Origin: Cercophora sp. LCS_1
Lineage: Eukaryota > Ascomycota > Sordariomycetes > Sordariales > Lasiosphaeriaceae
Reading direction: 5' to 3'
Length of the DNA: 64,000 bases
NCBI GenBank assembly: GCA_036250225.1
Contig: JAPZLL010000024.1
Coordinates: 310,001 to 374,000, forward strand
Below are positions 43,839 to 54,064 of the stretch, one piece after another. The notes under the pieces were generated by a model that saw only the letters and a program-made list of their open reading frames with translations, was not told the origin of the DNA and ran no database searches. The position numbers and the translations under genes are program-made. The stretch's first letter is position 1. Every line of letters begins with the position of its first letter.

Positions 43839-44359
43839 ATGATGAGCCCAACTTTCTTCACCCTCGTTGCAGCTGCTCTGCTGGGAGTCGCCTACGCAGA
43901 CGTCCCGTTTCGCTACCGTTTCTGTATGTTCCCCTTTGCGGAAGCGGCCAGCACGCTAACAGCTCCAGACTCGACCCCGAACTGCAATCATAATAACGAA
44001 GCCATCACCACCTGGCCGAGGATCAATCAAGACCCGTAAGGTTCTCCTCAACCCCATCGACGGCGGGTACTAACAAGAGCAACAAAGCTTGAACGGCAAA
44101 CTAGGCGGTTGCTACAGCGCCCCCACGGGCACCGACTGGCAGCGTGTCGAGCTCGACGAGAACTTTTCCGGCACACGTAACGGTGTCCTCGTCTTCTGCG
44201 ACGCTCAATGCCAGGGTAGAGTCACCAGCATCCAGCGCGGCTCGCACTGCGTCTCTCCTGTCTCCGGTTGCGCTGCCGGCAGCTTGTGAGTTCCCAGCCT
44301 ATCCGTTTCGTTGGCCTCACTGACCGTATTCGGGTAGTGCCGTTGTTGAGATCAACTGA
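43839..44359 (+). CDS. small secreted protein, 123 aa, four exons
   Basis: Exons 43839-43923, 43969-44035, 44088-44285 and 44338-44359. Introns of 45, 52 and 52 nt have GTATGT/GTAAGG/GTGAGT donors, GCTAAC/TACTAAC/CTGACC branch sites and AG acceptors; all phases agree. Signal peptide MMSPTFFTLVAAALLGVAYA. The mature part has six Cys (TPNCNHN, GGCYS, VFCDAQC, SHCVS, SGCAA). Family not recognised; apoplastic or wall location likely. Confidence 0.78.
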
Positions 44360-45176
44360 GCTGTCGTTGTGGGGCTGCGCAAGGAAAGTCAAGTCTCTCG
44401 AGAGCAAAAATGGGATGTAGATAGTAACAAAATGATGAGTGTTATTGAGAAAGTTCCTCATAACCCCTGCGGTGGTGTCTTGGCTTGCATTATCAGATGT
44501 GATGAGAGTGGTTCCTCGCATGTCCAGGGGAGAAGTTTGCTCGGTCCAGATGACACCGACCGACGACGCCAAGGTGAACCCCGCGGAGACAACGTCTCTC
44601 ATCCGCATAGGGTTACATTGGGGACAGGAAGGGTGGTGGGACAAACGCTCCATTGAAACTTTCCATCCAGCCGGGATCGGAGATGTTAAGCGAGTTTCTT
44701 GATCCTTCATGTGAAAGCAAGGATGCAAAAGTCTCACATAGGATGAGGGAAGGTCATCAGCCGTGGTCGTGGATGGGAGGTTTCACATCTTTTGGTTATC
44801 GAGAAGGCAACTGCGGCCATGTTTTCTGTCAAAGCTTGTCGCTGTCCCGTGGACCGCAGCAGTAACGGTAATAGCGCGATGAAATAAACCTCGTCTCATC
44901 TCACATTGGAATGCTCATCTGAAAACTTCGTCATTTTTCTTCACTGTCATCATCGCGACTCCCGGCCCAACGTCTCCCCGCCATTTCACTAACCTCATCC
45001 AGCGTCACCCCATGCCCGTTCCCCAGAAGTCCCCGGTTCCAGGCCACGCCCAGCTCCCATCACTGCATTAGCGCCATGTCAGCACCCGTTTTTATCTTAT
45101 CAGATCATCTGATAAGACGCATCACCAAGATCAGAGATTTTCTCACCCTGCATCGTGTGAGCGATGTCGGCCCCTC
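44360..45176. other. intergenic stretch between convergent genes
   Basis: No gene supported. It contains a second inverted ATCWGATAA pair at 45097-45115. Confidence 0.45.
45097..45115. promoter_or_regulatory. second inverted pair of ATCWGATAA sites
   Basis: TTATCAGAT-C-ATCTGATAA has the same spacing as the site at 39448. It lies 62 bp beyond the stop of the small secreted gene at 45177, so its target is unclear. Confidence 0.35.
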
Positions 45177-45368
45177 CTAGACACAAATTCCGGCGCAGTT
45201 GGACTGGCAGCTCGAGGGAAACTTGATGCATCGCGGCCACTGGGGTGGGCATGGCTCTGAGGCTGGATTGTAAAAGTTGCAGGGGACTCCGCCGCGGGGA
45301 TCGAGGACGGGGTTTGCTGCGGCGGTGAGGGTGATTGTGAGGAGGGAGAGGATGTGGGTGAGCTGCAT
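45177..45368 (-). CDS. small secreted Cys-rich peptide, 63 aa
   Basis: Single exon. Signal peptide MQLTHILSLLTITLTAAA then a dibasic-like DPRGG. The mature peptide of about 40 residues has six Cys (VPCNFY, EPCPPQ, PRCIKF, SSCQSNCAGIC). Size and Cys density resemble the peptide at 38934, but the spacing differs. Function unknown. Confidence 0.72.
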   Translation of the reverse strand: MQLTHILSLLTITLTAAANPVLDPRGGVPCNFYNPASEPCPPQWPRCIKFPSSCQSNCAGICV

Positions 45369-46343
45369 TTTGATGATTTACTTGGTGACTAGCTGTCGAA
45401 GGGTGATGATGGAGTTGATGTTGTGAGTGACGAGGAATGTGTTGTGACTTCCATTTGTTTGAACGAGTGTGAGGCTTTATACCTAGACATTGCGAGTCCG
45501 ATGTAGGTCGACATCCCTGTAGTTTTGTTGCGGGATGTAAGAACCCGAGTTCATCTTAGCTAACAGGTTGTGGGCTTCCTTTTCGTCTGGAGGTGGGGGA
45601 GTCATTCCGATTCCAGGCGTTGCGGTGCTCGGTATCAGGGTTTGGAGGCAATTCTCTTGTCGACCGAGCTCAACCGTGCTGCCACGTCACTTTCCCTACC
45701 TGGGCCATAACTTTCACGCCGTTCACCGTACAAAGTCAGGAAGGGTCTCGTTTTGATCACGATTCAAGGCCTTCAGTCCTGATGTTTCACATGGATGGCG
45801 CCGACAACATTGACTTCCCTACGACCTCGCCATACGTCATCTCATCCCTGGTGCCTAGTGCACCGGGAAGGAAGGAACGACCTGCCTTCGTCTGAACTGG
45901 ACGGTCTTTTTGTGGCACCACATTTTGTTCCCTTGTCCGGGGTCGAAAATTGCAGGCACCTTCACAACTGTTGTCTGTTGTGCCTGTGTCTGCCCGGACC
46001 ATCGATCGTCACCATCGATCATCACCAACACTCCGATTTGCAGTTCGCCTCCTGAACAATAGGGCCTCAAAATGTCTTCGCAATCGGATTTCTCACAAGA
46101 AAGGCTGTCAGGCTCCCATCACCGGTGACTCTGCAGGAGCATCGTGTTGTCACAGAGCAAGGCACCGACACGCCTCACATCACCCAACGGCTAAGCATCA
46201 CCGACATAGCCATCGCCTCAACACCAACTTTCTAGTGAGGCCATTCGCTCTCCCAGCAAGGAACAAGTCCTGAAGAAACCCGGGCAGACTCACGGCGCTG
46301 TTAGGCACCCACGGCCAATCGCCCAAGACAAACGTGGCAAGGT
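45369..46343. other. intergenic stretch
   Basis: No gene seen in about 1 kb. Confidence 0.5.
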
Positions 46344-47507
46344 ATGGTCGCATCCAAAGGCTTGGCTTCAGCTCATCTCACCACCCGTTTCAGCCAGGAC
46401 CCCTTATTTCTCCTAACCGCTGCATGTCTGTGCCCAGCCACAACGGCCCCCGAATGGGCTGAAGGGGTCCCGACTTTCCCCTCATTTCCGACGCGCCAGA
46501 ACCCTTCGCATCCGCGTACGTACGCGACACCCGTGACGATGGACTTCAGACACAACCAAGACCGGGCGGCACTCGGTGCAGCGCAGCTACACCGCAGACT
46601 AGCTCCAACAGCCGCAGCGCAACATGTTTCGCCCCGACAGGAATACAGAGGCGGGTGGCCGCTGGGCTACATGGGCGCCGATTGTCCCGCCGACACGCCG
46701 TCAAAGTGTACTCAGCGGTACGGGTTCACCAACCAGAACTGCTGTCCGAAAGATCAATTCTGCTTGGATGCTGTACTTTCCATATACTGTTGCCCGACAG
46801 GTAAGTAATGATTGCTGGTGGCGCGTTACTCGGGAGGCGCGTTGACCCTTGTCAGAATCGGACTGCAAAGGCGCCGTTGAAAATCGGCCTGTTTGCGCAA
46901 ACTCGTCATGGGACATGTACGCCCTGGAGAAAAACACGTACTTTTGTTGCCCCAAGGGTTACTTCGGAGTTCTTCCAATATCGGGCGAATCTGGCCTGTG
47001 CGAAGCCGATGTCAACGGTCTTCCCGCGAGTCGCATTGCGGCTCTGATCACGACACCGACAGGCACGGCAACGGGTACTGGAGGTGGAACAACCACCACT
47101 CGAGGCGCCGGTGGTGGTAGCAGTAGCTCTGGTGGCTCGGGGTCTGGGGGTTCAGGGGTAGGAGGTTCTGGAGATGGATCAGGCGGAGCGAACACCATCC
47201 CAGGAGCGTCGTCTAACAGCATCTCGGCCGGCGCCATCGCGGGAATCGTCATCGGCGCTGTGATTCTACTTGCCATCAGTTTCGCTGTCATTTTGTGGCT
47301 CCATCGACAGAGCATGAAGAAGACCTTGGCCCCCAAGCCCCAAGAGGCATATGACGCTGGGTTCCGCCTCCTCCGCAGCATCAGGCGGCGACGCCCGCCA
47401 CTGATATGGCAGTCATGATCGCGCCGCCGCCGGTCTATACTCGTGCTCCTGGTCAGCCGGAGTTGGGTGGTACTCAGATGATTGAGATGCCGACGAACCG
47501 GACTTAA
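46344..47507 (+). CDS. single-pass membrane protein with Cys-rich ectodomain, C-terminal frameshift
   Basis: Exon 1 (46344-46800) and exon 2 (from 46856) join in phase 1 across a 55-nt intron (GTAAGT, GTTGACC, GTCAG). The ectodomain has paired Cys (GADCPADTPSKC, NQNCCPKDQFCLD, SIYCCPTESDC, YFCCPKGYFG). A Gly/Ser/Thr stalk and a TM helix (GAIAGIVIGAVILLAISFAV) follow. At a GGG run (about 47361-47363) the frame is lost; one more G would continue AGVPPPPQHQAA ... GGTQMIEMPTNRT to TAA 47507. As read it stops at 47418 with an Arg-rich end. The N-terminal 70 residues are weak as a signal peptide, so the true start may differ. Confidence 0.68.
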
Positions 47508-47631
47508 TCTGACTGCAGCAGTGGGGGGGACAGTGTGGAGGGATGATCTCTGGGGACATTCGACAAACCGGGTCTTTGTGGGGTATTTGCCCCTTTTGGA
47601 TGGTAGTTTCGCGCTTCCAACATCCATGTCG

Positions 47632-48303
47632 TTAAGTTTTGGTGGTTCGGTATGGGGGTGGCAATGGGGCGAAGACGGGCCGTCGCGTCGCCATCGGCGA
47701 TAATGTCGGCCGTTTGCCCCAGCTCCAGGCGCAGCAAAACGGTCTTGGCCAATGAGGACAATCGACTGCATCGGCTCGTGTTGGTAGCGTGTGGGGAAGA
47801 TCAACAAACCCGAGGGATCTCCACTTTCGTGCAGCTTCCGTTCGCCTGTCCTTTGATAGCTCTCTTGGTATCTCCCCGAAAATACCGTTCTTTTTCAGTA
47901 CGCCGCAGAACAGGGCGGAGTCGCACATCCCCCCGTGACAGGCTACGCTGCCCCTAATTGGGGTCCCAAGACAGTCCTTATGCGTTGACCCTATGGTCTG
48001 AGGCAGACCAACCCACCCGCAGAGCTCACATTCTGAATGGGCTGTTCGCGAATGTCGTTCTTGCCGTTCCTTCGTTAAGAGCTGCCGACACCCCCTTGTT
48101 TGACATGGTTGTAGTTCAGGTTTCTTGGGCTTGTTTCCACCCATGTGCCAACCGTTGTGACGAAATGTACGACAGTGGGTGCGCCAACGGGCTTCATCGA
48201 GAACCTCATGACAGTCGGTACACTCAAAGTGCGCTAGAAGTTCATGCCGGGTAACATTCTTGAAGGTAGTATTGCAGAGCTTGCAGGGTCCTTCCGTTGG
48301 CAT
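47632..48303 (-). CDS. C2H2-like zinc-finger protein, locus 1
   Basis: ATG 48303 (MPTEGPCKLCNTTFKNVTRH) opens about 223 codons. Three or four short zinc-binding patterns follow: CKLC ... RHELLAH, CTDC ... THCRTFRH, CQTRGC ... RHSRTAH, CELCGW. The C-terminal third is Arg/Pro-rich and less convincing. The start is paralogous to the frame at 52489 (MPTKGLCSICNKNFSNITRH). A 20-bp minisatellite lies 58-157 bp upstream, and the same unit precedes the paralogue. In-frame ATGs further up run through the minisatellite and are rejected. Confidence 0.5.
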   Translation of the reverse strand: MPTEGPCKLCNTTFKNVTRHELLAHFECTDCHEVLDEARWRTHCRTFRHNGWHMGGNKPKKPELQPCQTRGCRQLLTKERQERHSRTAHSECELCGWVGLPQTIGSTHKDCLGTPIRGSVACHGGMCDSALFCGVLKKNGIFGEIPRELSKDRRTEAARKWRSLGFVDLPHTLPTRADAVDCPHWPRPFCCAWSWGKRPTLSPMATRRPVFAPLPPPYRTTKT

Positions 48304-48360
48304 GTTGCTGTGAGGGAAAAAACGACTGAGGAAACAAGATGTAGTAAGAAACGCGAAGGC

Positions 48361-48460
48361 AAGGAACGCAAAGTGTAGGCAAGGAACGCAAAGTGCAGGC
48401 AAGGAACGCACAGTGCAGGCAAGGAACGCAAAGTGCAGGCAAGGAACGCAGGGTGAAAGT
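48361..48460. repeat. 20-bp minisatellite, five units
   Basis: Five head-to-tail copies of aaggaacgcaaagtgcaggc with a few base changes, in the presumed leader of the zinc-finger gene on the minus strand. Confidence 0.9.
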
Positions 48461-48596
48461 AAGGCAAGTAGATGTAGTGTTCCCCGGGCCGACATGCTTC
48501 ACACAAAAAGTGCCTGTCAGGTGGTTCCAGAAAAGACCTTCCTATACATTTATTGTAGCGAAAACGCAAAGCATTTTCGCCGCGATGGCGCCGCAG

Positions 48597-48835
48597 ATTG
48601 GGCTCTCTTGCGGGAATGCCACAGATGGGACTTTTTTGCGGGAATGTCGCAGACTGGGATTGCCTGCGCGGTCGCTGCAGATGGGGCTTAGCGTCGCAGA
48701 ATGTTTCCGCGGGAGTTTCGCGGACTGGGATTGCCTGTGCGGTGGCCGCAGATTGGACGCTCTTGCGGGGATGTCACAGATTCGTCTTTTTGCGGGAATG
48801 TCGCAGACTGGGATTGCCTGTGCGGTGGCCGCGGC
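48597..48835. repeat. degenerate tandem repeat of about 75-85 bp
   Basis: Three copies share gcagactgggattgcctg followed by gcggt and Gly/Cys-type codons, at about 48647, 48718 and 48803, with gcgggaatgtc-like spacers. It lies upstream of the orphan gene at 48926. Confidence 0.65.
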
Positions 48836-48925
48836 CGAGCTTTCTGCGGAAACGCCGCAGATTATTTTTCCGCGCAGCGACCGCAATCAGTTTCTGCAAA
48901 GCCTCTCAATATTCCGTTCTCAAAC

Positions 48926-50094
48926 ATGCCAAAGGTCAGGGTTTTCATTGATGATGCAGAGTGTTTTGCTGCTTCGTTTCCATCCGCCTGCAGTCTGACC
49001 TCTTTGGGTGACGCGCGCGCGGTCCTCCGAGGAGTTATCCTTCTTCTCACTCTATACGAGCCGGAATGCGTCTTTCCAGGGACCATTTTATTGCCCGTGT
49101 CAAAGCTTGGGGAGGCTCTCAACACCCCATTAACAAAGTCCAACGATAAACGCGTGCTACAGGTTGTTGCTTCGTGCAAGCGGAGGCTGTTGAGCGACGA
49201 CACAATTGAGGCGAAAGCTTACGCTGAAGGACAGGAGCGCGCCATCGTTGCTATTGCTCAAGTTACGCAACGTCGCCACGACTTTATCAGCTCGCTTGAA
49301 CGAATACCCGATAGTGACGCGAGGCTATTGTTTCAGCTTGCCGCTTTTAAAGTTGACGAGTCCAAAACGCTCAAGGAGTATATCAAAACCAACATTACTG
49401 ATGATGCTCTCAGAGGTTAGGATGCCGGGCTTATTACTTCGATTGCTCGCTAATGTACCTTCCACCAGAAGTTAGGCTCCCCGAAGAAGGGATCTCTTTC
49501 CGCCCCCAGAGTGTGGGAGGCCAGACCAAACGGAAGCGAAAGCAACCGAGCGGCAATGGTAAATGGACTCCCCCTCAGCGATACCCTCATAGCCCCGCTG
49601 ACACTACCTCAGAGCCCAGCCACTCCACTCGCCCGACAAATACCCTTTCGCAGCCAATAGCGCTCGTTCACGCGAATGACCTGAACCAACAACATCGTGA
49701 CGCCGTTGCTTCGTCGATTCCGAGTGATACGACCCCTATGTTATAGGGAGCCGGTTGGGCTAATGGGCAAGGAGTATGCGGCTCAAATGCACTCTCAGCG
49801 TCAGCAGACCAACCTTCTACAAGTCTATCCTATCCTGTAGGACAGATGGATTCAGACCAGACTGCAGTGCCTCCACCTGATTGCGGAACATTGGCGATGG
49901 ACGGCGTTAAAGAGATGGATAGGTTTTTCTCCCAAGTCGTGAGACCGCGAGCGTTTCCAGAGCAGCTAAGCTGGTCGACAGGCAGCGGGGTAATGACTCG
50001 AGGATTGCAGCAGGGTCTCCTTGGTGGGGAAATGAGGATGGATATAACGGCTCCTGGTTGGGAGTTGGAAGATCAGCTGGTCAAAGCTGTATAA
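48926..50094 (+). pseudogene. orphan protein gene, interrupted by TAG
   Basis: Exons 48926-49415 and from 49469 join in phase 1 across 49416-49468 (GTTAGG, GCTAATG, CACCAG). The first 165 residues (MPKVRVFIDDAECF, LLPVSKLGEALNT, SCKRRLLSDDTIEAKAYAEG) look globular. A basic, Ser/Thr-rich region follows (GGQTKRKRKQPSGNG). At 49744-49746 a TAG ends a 255-residue product, but the same frame stays open for 116 further codons (GAGWANGQGVCGS, PPPDCGTLAMDGVKEMDRF) to 50094. CAG would restore the frame. Family unknown. Confidence 0.5.
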
Positions 50095-50717
50095 TAACAA
50101 CCACAGTCTTGCCTTGTAGTGTTATCTGTGTCTCATCCTTCAGCTCATAACCACAGCCAGGCAAAATGGGGCAAACTTCCCCACCTGCAATACGAAATTC
50201 TCCTGAAATCAGAAACACGATACAAGGCGCAGTTACTGCCACGGTCGATTCAGTGTCGTCCGTTCCCTCGTACCTTGCGGACCCGGCTTCATCAAGCTGT
50301 TCATTTGGGTTAGTACCGTAAGACACTTTATCAAGACGGTACGTACATGTTGTTTAACTTCTGCTATGACTTGATCTTCTGACAACGGGTTTCGGCTTTG
50401 GAGCTTGTGCTTAAGCTCATCCCTATCCTTTGGCCAAATCATCCTTCTTACAGGCATTGTGCATTCCAGACAAACACCCCTGGGTTACGCCTACCACGGA
50501 CCGTAATCAGCACCTCTGCAAATTACCAGAATCGCACTCGTGCAGACTCACCTAGGGACGATCGCTCAATCGCCTCTTTCGAGATCACGGGATCTGCGTT
50601 GCTAATCTGGACGTATTTTTGTTTGGTATTGATATTGACGCCTGATGATTCCACAAGATCATGACCCCTCCAAACTTGCATGGGTGCAAATGCGGGGTAT
50701 CGGCCAAGATTTGCCAT
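50081..50717 (-). CDS. hypothetical protein, 152 aa, four exons
   Basis: Model exons 50552-50717, 50452-50479, 50347-50395 and 50081-50296. Introns start GTGAGT, GTAAGA and GTACGT; the last has a perfect TACTAAC branch site, and all phases agree. The protein starts MANLGRYPAFAPMQVW (ATG 50777 is an alternative) and ends with a strand-rich part (APCIVFLISGEFRIAGG, ITLQGKTVVVIIQL). Its stop overlaps the 3' end of the converging orphan gene by 14 bp. The two tiny middle exons make this model tentative. Family unknown. Confidence 0.42.
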
Positions 50718-50777
50718 GTGACTTGGAGAGGTCTTCAGGTGGCTTGTGTGGCAAGTGGGTGACAAAAAAAACGGCAC

Positions 50778-52288
50778 GCAGAAACAGGTTCGCCATACTA
50801 AATTGGGTTAGTGATCGTCTCATGTACAAAATATTCGCTTTGCTGATGTTGAAGTTGGTGATGCAGTTTGTTGGTGGTGATCGGGGATGAATTTTTTGTA
50901 TGAGTGGCTTGTGCGTGTCGTTTTTTTTGTCGCCCACTTGTGTGGGTATTTTGGGACATGGGAGCGGGGGTGGCTGGTGGAAACTCGCCACAGACAGGGA
51001 CGCGCTAGCCGGCGAAGCTGGGGAAGGCGTCTTCGAAAGGGTTAGGGTTATAGTGTTGCCAAAAATAAAACACAGCTTCCAGCCACTGGCACCACGTTCT
51101 TCCTCCACACACCCACACCGTTGCACCGCTTTTGCACGCCGCGCGGCCGGTAAAACTTGCGTGCGAACGTCGCATGGGGTTTGACATTGCGGCTACTCCT
51201 TGCTATTGGGGAGGCGAATCTGGCGCCGACGATGACTCGAGAGCCCAAGACCGACCGTGTCAGCGTGCCGAGAAAATGGGTGTCCAGGCTTGCCAGGTCG
51301 ATTCGGCCGAAGATCAGCCGCAGCCCACCGCACTCTTGCCCCGCGCACTCTGTCAACGGGCGACGGAATAAGCCGTGTTCGTGGCTGGGTAGCCTCCAGA
51401 GGCTGGCAGAAAGAGGGGCAGATTGGTCTTATCACGGCTTGGCGTAATCGTTTTCATGATAATTATCAGTTCAATCTGGTTCCGTCCTGAAACGCGCTCC
51501 CAACGCTGCATACGCAATCACGGACGCTCCGCACCTCAACAACAACATCACCATCACCTGGAGGGCGCTTCGGCAAGCTCAGCGGTCGCCGACACGTCAG
51601 CAATGCCCACCCACCAGCAGGTGCAGGAGGCGCTCCAATTGCGAAAGCAGCCTTTTGATTGTTTGCATGGAGGAGTCTTTGTGCTGTATTGGGTCGGCCG
51701 ATACGTCACGCAAGAGTGTCTGTTCGTCAATTCGTTGAGTTGTGGTATGCTGGGATGACCCAGCGTTTCGAGGCAAGCGCTTGTACTGTGATGCCTTCAC
51801 GATCTAAGAGACGATGTTGTTGGCCAGCCCAGTAGTTGAGAAAGGAAGGGGAAGGAGGATGCGCTCTAGCCATCTTGATGAATCTCGAGTACTACCTTGT
51901 TTTAGCAGGGGACTGGCGCTGCTGGGATGGTGGATGGTGCTGCGCGGGATAGCGCACCGGATGTTGAGGTTGTGGACGATAAGGTCAATGATGAGGCTGC
52001 CGATGTTGGTGTCAGCATTGTGGTGTGGTAGGGTGGGTGCGGGTAGGCACACGAGCAGGGCGAACAGAGGCTTAATACTGTTAGTGATGGGCTTAGTGCC
52101 TTAAGTCTAGTTGTAATGACGAGGGAAGGCTGTTGCGCGGGCTTGTGCCGGTTGGTTGTGGGATTTGCAACGTTTCTGACGTTTCGGTAATTATAACGTA
52201 TGAAGAGCCCACATGTTGAACGGGCTGTCATTGAATGTTGCTCTAGTTCTTCGGCTTTCAAGAGCGCTTGACACCCAGGTACTTGACA
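50778..52288. other. intergenic stretch, 1.5 kb
   Basis: No gene supported. It contains a 31-bp segment (51790-51820) repeated exactly at 54034-54064. Confidence 0.4.
51790..51820. repeat. 31-bp direct repeat, copy 1 (copy 2 at 54034-54064)
   Basis: Identical 31 bp beginning gatgccttcacgatctaag; short imperfect similarity (CAGCCCAG) follows in both places. Confidence 0.85.
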
Positions 52289-52489
52289 TTACAGACGTGG
52301 TGCGGGTTTACTGGGTGGCTCTCCATGAATGGGGTAGCATTCGTGATGTGATACTCGTTGGTGGCGGTGCAAATCTCGTTGATCGAAACGCCTATCACAA
52401 ACCTTACATTCGAAGTGCGGTAGGCTTTCGTGCCGGGTAATATTTGAGAAATTTTTGTTGCAAATCGAACAAAGTCCTTTCGTTGGCAT
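52289..52489 (-). CDS. C2H2-like zinc-finger protein, locus 2 (short paralogue)
   Basis: ATG 52489 gives 66 residues: CSICNKNFSNITRHESLPH and CKVCDRRFDQRDLHRHQRVSHH fit two zinc-binding patterns and match locus 1 in order. The protein stops soon after, where locus 1 continues, so it is a truncated copy or lacks a downstream exon. The leader also matches that of locus 1 (GAGGGAAAAAACGA, then the same 20-bp minisatellite). Confidence 0.5.
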   Translation of the reverse strand: MPTKGLCSICNKNFSNITRHESLPHFECKVCDRRFDQRDLHRHQRVSHHECYPIHGEPPSKPAPRL

Positions 52490-52962
52490 GTTGGGTTTTC
52501 ATGAGGGAAAAAACGATTGAGGAACGTGGTCGGCACAAGATGTAGAAATGTAAAGGCGAGGAACGCAAAGTGCAGGCGAGGAACGCAAAGTGCAGGCGAG
52601 GAACGCAAAGTGCAGGCGAGGAACGCAAAGTGCAGGCGAGGAACGCAAAGCGCACGCAAAGCGCAGGCGAGAAACGCAGAGCGCGCTTGGGAGCCTCGGC
52701 GGAGGTGGATTCCAGCCCTGGATCAGGCCTGGAAAGTCCCTGGTCAACACCCTGGTCAACACCCTGGATTTCCCCTGGCCAATTCAAGTCTTGCCACATC
52801 CAGGTTGGAGCCATGTGCCCGGGGAAACTACCCGGTGCAACCCTATTGAGACTAGCCGGTCTTTGCGCGGGATGGGTCGTGTCGCTCAGCTCTCATCCCT
52901 GAGCTAAACAGCTTTAGTGCGCCAACAGAACGGCGGCGCTGACGGACCCGCCTGCTGCCATA
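52490..52962. other. upstream region with minisatellite
   Basis: Leader of zinc-finger locus 2. Besides the 20-bp minisatellite it has a 15-bp tandem repeat (ccctggtcaacaccc) at about 52731-52765. Confidence 0.6.
52558..52668. repeat. 20-bp minisatellite, about five units, paralogous to 48361-48460
   Basis: Units of gaggaacgcaaagtgcaggc, differing from locus 1 mainly by aag to gag at the unit start. The last unit is rearranged. Confidence 0.9.
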
Positions 52963-53616
52963 ATGCATATTGGACGGGATCAACTCACTGAGTTTGTTGG
53001 GGACCTGAGAATGGATGAAGGACCACGATCTAATGCTGAAGAAGACCAGCGAAACCGCGCCCCGAAAAGAGAGGCGATGAGCGACAGGATGATCAAGCCA
53101 AATGAGCGGACGCAGCGCCGAATCTGCAATTGGAAAGACTTACGCACGCTAGACAACGCGGAAGTTCATCCACACATTAACCGAGGCATCCTACATTCAG
53201 ATTTTACTAACGGCAACTTCCACCTTATTCGTTGTATTTGGTCAATCGGGGATCACTCGGTTTGCGTGGAAATCCGCAGTGTGCAGCTCCCCTTTGATGA
53301 CACACAGGAAAACTTTTGGCGAAGCAAACTAACGCTCCTCCTGTGCTGCACCAAAGTCCGCATCACCACCGAGGTTCGAGACATTGTTTACGGTCGCGGT
53401 GGATGGCTTAGATGGGACGAGTAAGTATAAACATACACAAAAATAACGCCATAACTTACCGGATTCAGGGTTACGAAACAGGAATACGTTGGTGTTGATA
53501 CAAACACTTGCTCCGAACGGGCAAATAGAATCTTCAGCGCATTCCCATCTCCGCCGAAGATGGACACCAGCAGAGGGCACTCTCAGCTCCCCCTCACGAA
53601 CCCTCAAGAGACCTAA
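52963..53616 (+). CDS. hypothetical protein, 201 aa, possibly a decayed longer gene
   Basis: Exons 52963-53420 and 53469-53616 join in phase 2 across a 48-nt intron (GTAAGT, TAACTTACC, TTCAG). The first exon (HINRGILHSDFTNGNFHLIR, VRDIVYGRGGWLRWDE) looks like real protein. In exon 2 a second frame also looks coding and stays open far longer: LRRRWTPAEGTLSSPS, KRPKSEIEAPRSKK, then TAG at 53648-53650, then LSEEVVDSTVKKLIKGINTA and onward to 54181. If that frame is the ancestral one, the gene carries a shift near the intron and a CAG-to-TAG change. Family unknown. Confidence 0.4.
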
Positions 53617-54033
53617 GAGCGAGATTGAAGCACCGAGATCGAAGAAGTAGAGGGTATACTTGAGCGAGGAAGTGGTGGACTCAACTGTCAAGAAGCTCAT
53701 CAAAGGGATAAACACTGCCCTAAATCTAGATGGGTTTGGGGGCTCGGCGGCCCTTGGACAGATCTTGCAGGAATGCATCGCAGAGTCCCATAAGCCAATA
53801 AACTCATACACTGACCACCAACACCGTCTCTTAGTTCATAAAGGCATCACGCACAGCACAAACATTCACTTCGAGTGGAGGCTACTCCTTGGTTGCAGCC
53901 GCTCCATCGACCGCACTACGACGGGCAAACCAGCTCGAGAACCAGCAACCGAACCTGTCCGTGAGCCCGCTCGCCGCCACGCGATGGCCAGAGGGTGTTT
54001 GTCAAACGCAATAGATTCGTCGAGCCGTGGCGC

Positions 54034-54064
54034 GATGCCTTCACGATCTAAGAGACGATGTTGT
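54034..54064. repeat. 31-bp direct repeat, copy 2
   Basis: Exact match to 51790-51820, here inside the second open frame downstream of the hypothetical gene at 52963. Confidence 0.85.

Noticed and set aside
48361..48460. CRISPR-like array of 20-bp units
   Set aside because: Units are head to tail without spacers, in a eukaryotic genome; it is a minisatellite.
48304..48495. N-terminal extension of the zinc-finger frame through the minisatellite (FAFLACT repeats)
   Set aside because: The repeat lies upstream of a conserved ATG shared with the paralogue, so it is leader rather than coding.
50516..50551. 36-nt first intron in the gene at 50081
   Set aside because: A 72-nt intron with the same donor and the acceptor at 50480 fits size and phase better.
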